DNA of 5,531 nt from an uncultured Microbacterium sp. (lineage in GTDB: Bacteria > Actinomycetota > Actinomycetes > Actinomycetales > Microbacteriaceae): positions 1 through 5,531 of the forward strand of contig CANSLE010000181.1 in assembly GCA_947647645.1 (NCBI GenBank), given 5' to 3'. Below the pieces are notes generated by a model that did no database searches, was not told where the DNA came from, and worked only from the letters and a program-made list of their open reading frames with translations. Positions 1 to 5,399 of the stretch are shown piece by piece (the stretch's first letter is position 1; each line of letters begins with the position of its first letter). Made by a program: the position numbers and the translations under genes.

Positions 1-3000
1 GCGTGCAGGGCACGAGCGACGCCGCGCCCGGCGCGCTGGCGCTCAGCGCCGACGGCGCGGCGCTGGACTCGGCGACCCCGTCGCTTGAGGCCGGGCCGAT
101 CTTCGCCTTCGAGGCGACCAACACCGACGCGTTCTTCCGCAACGGCGTCAAGCTCGGTGACGACGTGCTGAAGATCTTCGACGAGGGCTACTACGAGCGC
201 ATCGTCACCGTCGACGCGGCGGTGCCGGTCACCCGTGTGGAGAAGGGTAAGCCCCTCACCCTCACCGTCACGTCGGGCACCAAGGCCCAGCCCAGCGGCG
301 ACCCGAACGAGAACAACGACGACTTCTCGGCGCTGAACTTCCGCCTGGCGCTGCCCGACGGACGTGTGCTGCACCCGGTCAGCTGCGCGACCAGCTGGGA
401 GGCCGACGGGGCGGTGACCGCTCCGGCGCCGTACACGTGCGCCACGGGCGACAAGCGCGTGAACTTCAGCGACGACGCGCTCGTCTCGATCGATCTCACG
501 TTCGACATCCCGGCCGACGCGTTCGACTCGATTGCCGCCACGTGGGACACCACGAAGGTCGTCGACGGTGCGCACACCGTCACGGCCACCGACGGCGCGA
601 ACCGCGTCGCACGGTCGGTGCAGGTCGACAACACCGCGCCCGTCATCACCACGGCCCTCACCGACGGACGGATGTACCGCGGCGAGTTCTCGGTCGACGG
701 TTCGGCCGCAGATGCGGGCTCGGGTCTCGACACGCTGACGGCGACGCTGGACGGCGCCGCGGTGACGCTGCCGCTGACCACCTCGTCGCTGAAGCTCGCC
801 CCGGGCGACCACACGGCCGTCTTCACGGCGCGCGACCACGTCGGCAACACCGTCACGCGGACGATCGCCTTCCGCACAGCGGACGAGCGCCCCGGCATCA
901 CGCTGCTGGCGCCCTCGAGGGGTGGCACCGTCACGGGCGACAAGGCGACGCTCTCTGCCACCGCGACCTCGGCTCAGGCCGACGCGCTCGACCTGAGCTT
1001 CCGCCGCGGGTACACGTTCACGCCGGCGCAGAGCCAGGTGCACGTGGCATCCGGATCGACGACGACGGCAGCGGCGGGCGATCGCGCGGATGCCACGCCG
1101 CTGAGCGCCGACGGCCTCGCCAAGCTCTCCGCGACCGACGGGGTGGATGTCGCCGCCACGAGCGACACGGCCTTCCCGTACCAGCTGTTCACGATCGACG
1201 TGCCGGCCGATTCCGGCTCGGGCGCGCTCGCCCGCGTCACCTGGCAGGGGAGCGCCAACGCCGACGCGAAGGTGCTGCTGTACGCGCGCAAGACCGACGG
1301 GTCATGGGAGAAGGTCGACCAGTACCTGACGACCGGGGGCGCGGCGACCGCCTTCACGCTCGACGCGCTGGTCCCCGTCGACGGTCACGCCGACGGCGGC
1401 AAACTCACCTTCCTCGTGCAGCACTCGGAGGGCTTCGCCGGCACCGCGCGATCGAGCCGGACGGATGCCGTGGCCGCGTACAGCGCGGGGGCCACCCCGC
1501 GCGACCAGTACGACTTCACGATCGGCTGGGAGTCGGACACGCAGTACTACAACGAGAACCAGGGGTACCTGGCGGGCACGACCGGTGACGACACCTTCTA
1601 CCAGCACCAGGTCGACATCCACGACTTCCTGCTGAAGCAGCGCGACAGCCTCAACCTGCAGTACGTCATGCACACCGGAGACGTCGTCGACGACTACGTC
1701 GCCACAGACCGGGCCGTCGGCAACGACGACCCCGAGTACGAGTGGAAGAACGCCGACGCGCAGTACAAGCGATTCGACGAGGCGGGGCTGCCGTACGGCA
1801 TCCTGGCCGGGAACCACGACGTGGGCCACGCGGCCGATGACTACTCGAACTTCTCGAAGTACTTCGGCGAGAGCCGCTACCGCGCCAACCCCTGGTACGG
1901 CGGGTCGTACAAGGACAACCGTGGCCACTACGACCTCATCACGGTCGGCGGAGTCGACTTCCTGATGCTGTACATGGGCTGGCCCGCGGTCAACAACTCG
2001 GCGTCCAACGACGAGGACATCGCGTGGATGAACGCCGTCATCCAGCGCTACCCCGAGCGCAAGGTGTGGATCGACCTGCACGAGTACATGCTCACCACCG
2101 GTGGTCTGGGGCCGATCCCGCAGCGCATCTTCGACGAGGTCGTCAAGGCCAACCCGAACGTGTTCGCGGTCAGCTCGGGCCATTACCACGACGCGTACAC
2201 GCGCACCGACGCGATCGACGACAACGGCGACGGCCAGCCCGACCGTACGGTCTACTCGATGCTGTTCGACTATCAGGGTCTGCAGGAGGGCGGCCTCGGC
2301 TACCTGCGTCTGCTGCACTTCGACAACAAGGACGGACGGATGATCGTCCGCACGTACTCGCCGTCGCTGAACGTGTTCGACTCACCGGATCCGGCGCTCA
2401 CGAGTCCCGAGGGCATGCAGGAGTTCACGATCCCCTACTCCGCCATCGGGTTGAAGACGCAGACCAAGACGCTCGCGACCGATTCGTTCCGGGCCGACAT
2501 CCTCACCGCCGACGAGGTCGGGAAAGTCGCCCAGGCGCCCTCCGGCTCGGTCTCCGCGGTCGACTGGAAGAGTCTGACGGCGGGGGAGCGCGGGTGGTAT
2601 GTCACGGCCACCGGCCCGCACGGCGGACTCGAGTACTCCGAGGTGCGCACCTTCACGACGGCCGCGGGCGGTTCGACCGGTCCGGGCGCGGGTGGCGGCA
2701 CCGATCTGCCGGGGACCGGCGGCGGGACCGGCCAGCCGGGGACCGGCGGCGGCACCTCGGCGGTCGCGCTGACACTCTCGGCCGATCAGATCACCGCCGG
2801 CGGGACGGTGCGCGTCCAGGTGCAGGGGCTCACGCCCGCGGCCTCCTACCGGCTGGTGCTGCATTCGACGCCGGTGCTCCTGGCGACAGTGACCGCCGCC
2901 GCGGACGGCTCGATCGACGAGACCGTGCTGATACCGCAGTCCACCACACCCGGAGCGCACACCCTGCAGCTGTCGCGCGCCGACGCCGCCGACACGGTCG

Positions 3001-3149
3001 TGGCCTCCGCCGCCGTGACGGTCACGGCCGCGGGTCTGGCCGCAACCGGTGGACACGGTGACGACCTGGGTGCGGTGCTGGCGGGCGGCATCCTGCTGAT
3101 GCTCGCCGGCCTGGTCGTCGTGATGCGGCGTCGCCGTCCCGCGCACTGA
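1..3149 (+). CDS. Wall-anchored secreted metallophosphoesterase with Ig-like modules (5' partial)
   Basis: The frame is already open at the window edge (first whole codon at base 3), so the signal peptide and true start are missing; the GTG at base 3 is probably an internal Val. About 1048 residues are visible. Residues 1-500 are secreted beta-rich sequence, including an Ig-like module near 210-292 (DNTAPVI start). The calcineurin-like phosphoesterase domain spans about 503-800. Its metal/catalytic motifs are SDTQ (D512, Q514), GDVVD (559-563), GNHD (603-606), H693 and GHYH (726-729). A DxNxDGxxD-type loop lies at 739-747. A fibronectin-III-like module (about 820-886) is followed by a Gly/Thr/Pro linker (888-918), another Ig-like module (919-1008), LAATG (1012-1016), a membrane helix (about 1022-1040) and RRRR. 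The family hydrolyses phosphoester bonds using two metal ions; the substrate is not evident. I infer an extracellular, sortase-anchored enzyme, perhaps in phosphate scavenging. The complete motif set makes the enzyme-class call firm; substrate and wall anchoring are predictions. Confidence 0.93.
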   Translation, partial: VQGTSDAAPGALALSADGAALDSATPSLEAGPIFAFEATNTDAFFRNGVKLGDDVLKIFDEGYYERIVTVDAAVPVTRVEKGKPLTLTVTSGTKAQPSGDPNENNDDFSALNFRLALPDGRVLHPVSCATSWEADGAVTAPAPYTCATGDKRVNFSDDALVSIDLTFDIPADAFDSIAATWDTTKVVDGAHTVTATDGANRVARSVQVDNTAPVITTALTDGRMYRGEFSVDGSAADAGSGLDTLTATLDGAAVTLPLTTSSLKLAPGDHTAVFTARDHVGNTVTRTIAFRTADERPGITLLAPSRGGTVTGDKATLSATATSAQADALDLSFRRGYTFTPAQSQVHVASGSTTTAAAGDRADATPLSADGLAKLSATDGVDVAATSDTAFPYQLFTIDVPADSGSGALARVTWQGSANADAKVLLYARKTDGSWEKVDQYLTTGGAATAFTLDALVPVDGHADGGKLTFLVQHSEGFAGTARSSRTDAVAAYSAGATPRDQYDFTIGWESDTQYYNENQGYLAGTTGDDTFYQHQVDIHDFLLKQRDSLNLQYVMHTGDVVDDYVATDRAVGNDDPEYEWKNADAQYKRFDEAGLPYGILAGNHDVGHAADDYSNFSKYFGESRYRANPWYGGSYKDNRGHYDLITVGGVDFLMLYMGWPAVNNSASNDEDIAWMNAVIQRYPERKVWIDLHEYMLTTGGLGPIPQRIFDEVVKANPNVFAVSSGHYHDAYTRTDAIDDNGDGQPDRTVYSMLFDYQGLQEGGLGYLRLLHFDNKDGRMIVRTYSPSLNVFDSPDPALTSPEGMQEFTIPYSAIGLKTQTKTLATDSFRADILTADEVGKVAQAPSGSVSAVDWKSLTAGERGWYVTATGPHGGLEYSEVRTFTTAAGGSTGPGAGGGTDLPGTGGGTGQPGTGGGTSAVALTLSADQITAGGTVRVQVQGLTPAASYRLVLHSTPVLLATVTAAADGSIDETVLIPQSTTPGAHTLQLSRADAADTVVASAAVTVTAAGLAATGGHGDDLGAVLAGGILLMLAGLVVVMRRRRPAH
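2708..2752 (+). repeat. Linker-encoding 27-bp tandem repeat
   Basis: An 18-base identical block occurs at 2708-2725 and again at 2735-2752, giving a 27-base (9-codon) period. It encodes the flexible PGTGGGT-type linker between the fibronectin-like module and the last Ig-like module of the phosphoesterase. Such in-frame repeats usually act as wall-spanning spacers and can change copy number without breaking the frame. One copy creates an internal LPGTG. Confidence 0.75.
3036..3146 (+). other. C-terminal sortase sorting signal (LAATG + TM + Arg tail)
   Basis: The last 37 codons encode LAATG, a short polar Gly/His/Asp stretch, about 19 hydrophobic residues (start near VLAGGI), then RRRR and a short tail ending at the TGA. 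This is the tripartite layout of a cell-wall sorting signal. The LAxTG form, rather than LPxTG, is the known substrate pattern of class E sortases in high-GC actinobacteria. Cleavage between T1015 and G1016 would attach the protein to peptidoglycan. No sortase gene is in the window. Confidence 0.85.
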
Positions 3150-3157
3150 TCCGTCGT

Positions 3158-3195
3158 CGCGGGGGGGCGCATCCGTCCGCGGGTGCGCCCCCGCG
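3158..3195 (+). terminator. Strong GC-rich hairpin terminator of the phosphoesterase gene
   Basis: Starting 8 bases after the TGA, GGGGGCGCA (3163-3171) pairs perfectly with TGCGCCCCC (3184-3192). The stem continues inward through a T·G wobble and CCG/CGG to a four-base loop (3176-3179). Outside, CGC (3158-3160) pairs with GCG (3193-3195) across a two-G bulge. There is no T tract, which is common for actinobacterial terminators. It separates the phosphoesterase from the zinc-finger gene, whose promoter lies directly downstream. Confidence 0.8.
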
Positions 3196-3217
3196 TCCCG
3201 GTGGGGGAGGCCTGACG

Positions 3218-3229
3218 TACCCTCGGGGC
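3218..3229 (+). promoter_or_regulatory. -10 element for a leaderless zinc-finger gene
   Basis: TACCCT at 3218-3223 fits the actinobacterial TANNNT -10 pattern. Six bases (CGGGGC) separate it from the ATG at 3230, placing the expected transcription start on the A of the start codon. No good Shine-Dalgarno sits at normal distance: the purine run at 3203-3210 ends 19 bases upstream. No TTGAC-like -35 is visible 17-18 bases upstream, so the -10 alone carries the call. Confidence 0.6.
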
Positions 3230-3559
3230 ATGTCCCGTGACGTCCTCTCCGCGCGGCGGCGGGAGCTCGATGCCCTGCTGGTGCGGCTCGACACCGATGA
3301 CGCCGCCGTGCGCGCCGACCGGTCGGCCGCGACCGCCGACGACGAGCACGACCCCGAGGGCTCGACGCTCTCGGGCGAGTGGCAGCGGCTCGACGCCCTG
3401 CGCCGCTCCGTGCTCGACGAGCGCGCCGAGGTCGACGCCGCGCTCGCCCGGCTGGATGCCGGGGTCTACGGCATCTGCGTCGTCTGCGGGAACGTGATCG
3501 CGCCCGGCCGGTTGGAAGCCCGGCCGATGGCCACGACCTGCATCGCCTGCGCCGCCTGA
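3230..3559 (+). CDS. DksA/TraR-family C4 zinc-finger protein
   Basis: This 109-residue protein has an Arg/Asp/Leu-rich, probably coiled-coil N-terminal part: helices about 1-30 and 46-76 joined by a polar turn rich in Asp/Glu. It ends in a zinc finger with C83, C86, C104 and C107 (CX2C-X17-CX2C). The segment YGIC..CG..I...RLEA.P.A..C..C is the family signature. DksA/TraR proteins bind RNA polymerase near the secondary channel and tune initiation, often with ppGpp in proteobacteria. The conserved DxxDxA coiled-coil tip of E. coli DksA is not recognisable here, so the same mechanism should not be assumed; short actinobacterial members are mostly uncharacterised. The ATG at 3230 is chosen because it is the first in-frame start and sits at leaderless spacing from TACCCT. 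The protein stops two residues after the last cysteine. It appears to be a single-gene transcript. Confidence 0.92.
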   Translation: MSRDVLSARRRELDALLVRLDTDDAAVRADRSAATADDEHDPEGSTLSGEWQRLDALRRSVLDERAEVDAALARLDAGVYGICVVCGNVIAPGRLEARPMATTCIACAA

Positions 3560-3747
3560 TCCCCAGCGGGCCCGCGAGGTGGACGACTCGGCGGTCTCAC
3601 ACACCAGGCGGAAGAGGACGGCTGCGTCAAGGGCGTGCACGGCGGGTCAGTGCTGCTCTCTGGTGGGGGCGTCGCGGCTCCGTTGCGTCGAGCCCTGTTG
3701 GTGAGCAACCCGGCGAACCCGTCCTGACCGCTTCGTTCGATCGGGCC

Positions 3748-3767
3748 CGCTCCGGATCTTCGGAGCG
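3748..3767. terminator. Hairpin, possible late terminator
   Basis: CGCTCCG (3748-3754) pairs perfectly with CGGAGCG (3761-3767) around the six-base loop GATCTT. The short pyrimidine stretch CTTCCT follows. It could stop transcripts that run past the zinc-finger gene, about 190 bases upstream, but there is no real T tract, and a chance or element-linked hairpin is equally possible. Confidence 0.35.
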
Positions 3768-3785
3768 CTTCCTGCCCCGTCACGG

Positions 3786-3873
3786 CGTTCACAACTCTGG
3801 AACGGCGGCCAGCAGACCCCGCGACGCGCCGAGGTCACGCCGTGATGGCCACGAATCTCCGGAGTTGTGAACG
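3786..3873. repeat. 88-bp inverted-repeat element, CGTTCACAACT ends
   Basis: The left arm 3786-3801 (CGTTCACAACTCTGGA) and right arm 3858-3873 (TCCGGAGTTGTGAACG) pair over 16 positions with a single T/G wobble. A second stem GGCCA/TGGCC (3807-3811 with 3846-3850) lies inside, and GACC/GGTC (3815-3818 with 3833-3836) can pair further in. This nested fold suggests a repetitive palindromic element or a structured transcript. From memory it resembles intergenic repeats in Microbacteriaceae; I could not verify this. No target-site duplication is evident. Confidence 0.7.
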
Positions 3874-3924
3874 GTATGGCGGCCGGCGCTCGCCCGACAG
3901 GTGTCGGGAACTTCGACGAGGGTA

Positions 3925-3953
3925 TTGACTCGCGGCATCCGCAGCTCTAATTT
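3925..3953 (+). promoter_or_regulatory. Sigma-70-type promoter of the repressor/SRPBCC operon
   Basis: TTGACT at 3925-3930 and TAATTT at 3948-3953 are separated by the optimal 17 bases. Both hexamers are close to the housekeeping consensus, and the local A/T richness stands out. The predicted transcription start (about 3960-3962) falls at or two bases before the ATG at 3962, so the message is leaderless or nearly so. The -10 overlaps the outer part of the operator. Confidence 0.82.
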
Positions 3954-3974
3954 GCAACCAAATGGTTGTACAAA
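3951..3974. promoter_or_regulatory. Probable operator for the ArsR-type repressor
   Basis: A perfect dyad, CAACCA (3955-3960), AA, TGGTTG (3963-3968), is flanked by TTTG (3951-3954) and CAAA (3971-3974), which extend the symmetry with a one-base offset of centre. It covers the end of the -10, the predicted transcription start and the first codons of the regulator gene. A bound wHTH dimer would block RNA polymerase, implying autorepression of both genes. Binding is inferred from position and symmetry. Confidence 0.75.
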
Positions 3975-4324
3975 CTGAGTTGAGCGACGATGAGACCGAC
4001 CGGCTGTTCCATGCCCTGGCGGTGGCGACGCGGCGCGACATCCTGCGGCGCACGCTCGTCGACGAGCAGTCGGTCTCGGCGCTCGCCGCGGACTACGACA
4101 TGTCGTTCGCGGCCGTGCAGAAGCACATCGCCGTGCTCGAGGCCGCCGGCCTCGTCGTCAAGCGCGCCGCGGGACGCGAGCGTCTCGTCCGCGCCGACCC
4201 GCGCATGATCGCCCGTGCCCGGGCGCTCCTCGCCCGCTACGAAGACCTCTGGCGCTCGCGAATCGACCGCCTCGACGCCCTGTTGGCTGAACCGCACGAT
4301 CCCCGTCCCACGCAAGGAGACTGA
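3962..4324 (+). CDS. ArsR-type winged helix-turn-helix repressor, SRPBCC-associated
   Basis: The 120-residue protein is a single winged HTH. Residues about 13-33 (DRLFHALAVATRRDILRR) form the first helices; about 36-62 (QSVSALAADYDMSFAAVQKHIAVLE) hold the HTH with its recognition helix; about 63-78 form the wing. A C-terminal helix (about 82-109) probably dimerises. There are no cysteines, and the ArsR/SmtB metal-site motifs are missing, so it is unlikely to sense metals in the usual way. Proteins of this subgroup are commonly encoded beside AHSA1/SRPBCC genes, as here. The start at 3962 is supported by the promoter and operator positions; no Shine-Dalgarno precedes it, consistent with leaderless translation. 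The stop is one base before the next gene's ATG, implying translational coupling. The inducing signal is unknown. Confidence 0.93.
   Translation: MVVQTELSDDETDRLFHALAVATRRDILRRTLVDEQSVSALAADYDMSFAAVQKHIAVLEAAGLVVKRAAGRERLVRADPRMIARARALLARYEDLWRSRIDRLDALLAEPHDPRPTQGD
4314..4319 (+). promoter_or_regulatory. Shine-Dalgarno setting the SRPBCC gene start
   Basis: AAGGAG lies six bases before the ATG at 4326 and inside the last codons of the repressor gene. It decides the start: in-frame upstream ATGs such as 4215 lie within the repressor gene and would add 37 residues unlike any SRPBCC N-terminus. Unlike the two leaderless genes upstream, this cistron has a classical ribosome site. Confidence 0.88.
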
Positions 4325-4325
4325 C

Positions 4326-5288
4326 ATGCCCGTCACCGACATCACGACCGACCCCGAGAACCTCACGATGACCCTCGTCGCGGATGCCGCGGCACCCGTC
4401 TCCCGCCTCTGGGAGGCCTTCACGAACCCGCGGCAGCTCGAGCGGTTCTGGGGTCCTCCGGGGTGGCCCGCCACCTTCACCGCGTTCGACCTGCGGCCCG
4501 GCGGCCGCGTCGACTACCGCATGACGAGTCCGCGGGGCGAGCGCTCCGCCGGATCGTGGGAGGTCCTGAACGTCGAACCCGGCCGCAGCTTCGAGGTGCT
4601 GGACTCGTTCGTTGGCGACGACGGCGAGACGCTGGAGGGGTTCCCGTCGATGCGGATGGTCTTCTCGTTCGAGGCGACCGCCGAGGGCTCTCGCCTCACC
4701 AACACCACCTTCTTCGCGTCGCTCGAGGCACTCGAGCAGGTCGTCGCGATGGGTGCGATCGAGGGTTCGCGTCTCGCGATGAGCCAGCTCGATGCGGTGC
4801 TGCAGGACCTCCGTGCCTACGCGCAGGGCAAGGGCACCCGCCTCGAGCTCCTCGACGACCGGCACGTGCGGATCACCCGCTTCATCGAGGGGTCCCGTGA
4901 GCTCGTGTGGCGCGCTCACCACGAGCCCGAGCTGCTGCAGAGATGGCTGCTCGGTCCCGACGGCTGGCAGATGATCGAGTGTGAGGTCGGCGAGACCACC
5001 CGCTTCGTGTGGCAGCAGGGCGACGACGAGTCGACCCGTTTCGGGTTCGAGAGCGAGACCGTGCTCAGCGAGCCGATCTGGCGCGAGGTCTCCACCGAGC
5101 GGATGATCGGGATGCCGGGGCCGGCCACCCTCAACGACCTCCAGCTCTACGAGGAGGACGGCGCGACGCTGCTGACACTGCTGATCGAGTACCCCGACAA
5201 GGAGACGCGCGACATGATCCTCGCCACCGGGATGACCGACGGCATGGAGACGTCGTACGCACGCCTCGAGGGCGTCGTCGCCGGCTGA
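4326..5288 (+). CDS. Tandem AHSA1/SRPBCC-domain protein
   Basis: The 320-residue cytoplasmic protein has no signal peptide or membrane segment and consists of two AHSA1-type SRPBCC domains in tandem. Domain 1 is about 13-163: VSRLWEAFTNPRQLERFWGPPGW start, GGRVDYRM, GSWEVLNVEPGRSFEV. Domain 2 is about 178-318: ELVWRAHHEPELLQRWLLGPDGW, then TLNDLQLYEEDGATLLTLLIEY and a closing TGMTDGMETSYARLE helix. A single-domain family member is about 150 residues, so this is a full duplication or fusion. The SRPBCC fold is a helix-grip with a deep hydrophobic pocket that binds lipids, aromatics or polyketide-like ligands; the AHSA1 name comes from Hsp90 co-chaperone homology, but bacterial members are mostly of unknown function. 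Domain 2 has the more typical C-terminal helix; domain 1 has a diverged one. It is co-transcribed with the repressor upstream, one base apart. Ligand sequestration or sensing is a plausible inference, not shown. Confidence 0.93.
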   Translation: MPVTDITTDPENLTMTLVADAAAPVSRLWEAFTNPRQLERFWGPPGWPATFTAFDLRPGGRVDYRMTSPRGERSAGSWEVLNVEPGRSFEVLDSFVGDDGETLEGFPSMRMVFSFEATAEGSRLTNTTFFASLEALEQVVAMGAIEGSRLAMSQLDAVLQDLRAYAQGKGTRLELLDDRHVRITRFIEGSRELVWRAHHEPELLQRWLLGPDGWQMIECEVGETTRFVWQQGDDESTRFGFESETVLSEPIWREVSTERMIGMPGPATLNDLQLYEEDGATLLTLLIEYPDKETRDMILATGMTDGMETSYARLEGVVAG

Positions 5289-5294
5289 GGGTCC

Positions 5295-5311
5295 GGGTGC
5301 GCGGGGCACCT
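5295..5311 (+). terminator. Small hairpin after the SRPBCC gene
   Basis: GGTGC (5296-5300) pairs with GCACC (5306-5310) around a five-base GC-rich loop, with a possible G·T pair outside, starting 7 bases after the TGA. Only TT follows. It is a weak terminator alone; the larger palindrome beginning ten bases later may do most of the work. Confidence 0.4.
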
Positions 5312-5320
5312 TCGCGACAC

Positions 5321-5396
5321 AACTGCAAGGCATCCCGCCCGACACGCCGCGGCATCCTCCCCTCCGCCGGCGTGTCCCTGCCCCGGCCTTGCAGTT
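5321..5396. repeat. 76-bp nested palindrome, AACTGCAAGGC ends
   Basis: The outer arms AACTGCAAGGC (5321-5331) and GCCTTGCAGTT (5386-5396) are perfect over 11 bp. The inner arms GACACGCCG (5341-5349) and CGGCGTGTC (5368-5376) are perfect over 9 bp. The two stems are separated by a symmetric 9-by-9-base unpaired region, and the 18-base inner loop can add CGG/CCG past a bulge. It lies 33 bases after the SRPBCC stop and may end that transcript. Its symmetry is more elaborate than a terminator needs, suggesting a repetitive palindromic element. Confidence 0.72.
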
Positions 5397-5399
5397 CGA

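Larger units (their letters stand above)
3560..3924. other. Gene-free intergenic region with palindromes
   Basis: No frame here has both a plausible start and a family resemblance; the open frames crossing it are extensions of shadows of the flanking genes. It contains a 10-base palindrome GCGGGCCCGC at 3566-3575 just after the zinc-finger stop, a 7-bp hairpin at 3748-3767 and the large inverted repeat at 3786-3873. The segment 3576-3747 shows nothing I can identify; a decayed gene or repeat element cannot be excluded. Confidence 0.6.

Noticed and set aside
1302..2318. 338-codon open frame on the - strand inside the phosphoesterase gene
   Set aside because: It runs opposite the catalytic domain with all metal motifs on the + strand; the translation is a Val/Arg-rich low-information string without motifs or a ribosome site.
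3566..3575. GCGGGCCCGC palindrome as terminator of the zinc-finger gene
   Set aside because: It has no spacer bases to form a loop and no following T tract, so a stable RNA hairpin would lose most of its pairs.
3466..3792. Possible reverse-strand gene or decayed transposase in the gap
   Set aside because: The - strand frames here give Pro/Ser/Arg-rich sequence with no transposase, integrase or other recognisable motif, and they run into the antisense of the zinc-finger gene.
3379..3870. 163-codon + frame reading from the zinc-finger gene into the intergenic region
   Set aside because: Its first part is an out-of-frame shadow of the zinc-finger gene and its last part is the palindromic element; no start signal or domain supports it.
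4158..5345. 395-codon open frame on the - strand
   Set aside because: It lies opposite the SRPBCC gene and part of the repressor gene, whose products are clear family members. Its translation is Arg/Gly/His/Leu-rich with no recognisable domain, typical of antisense frames in high-GC DNA.
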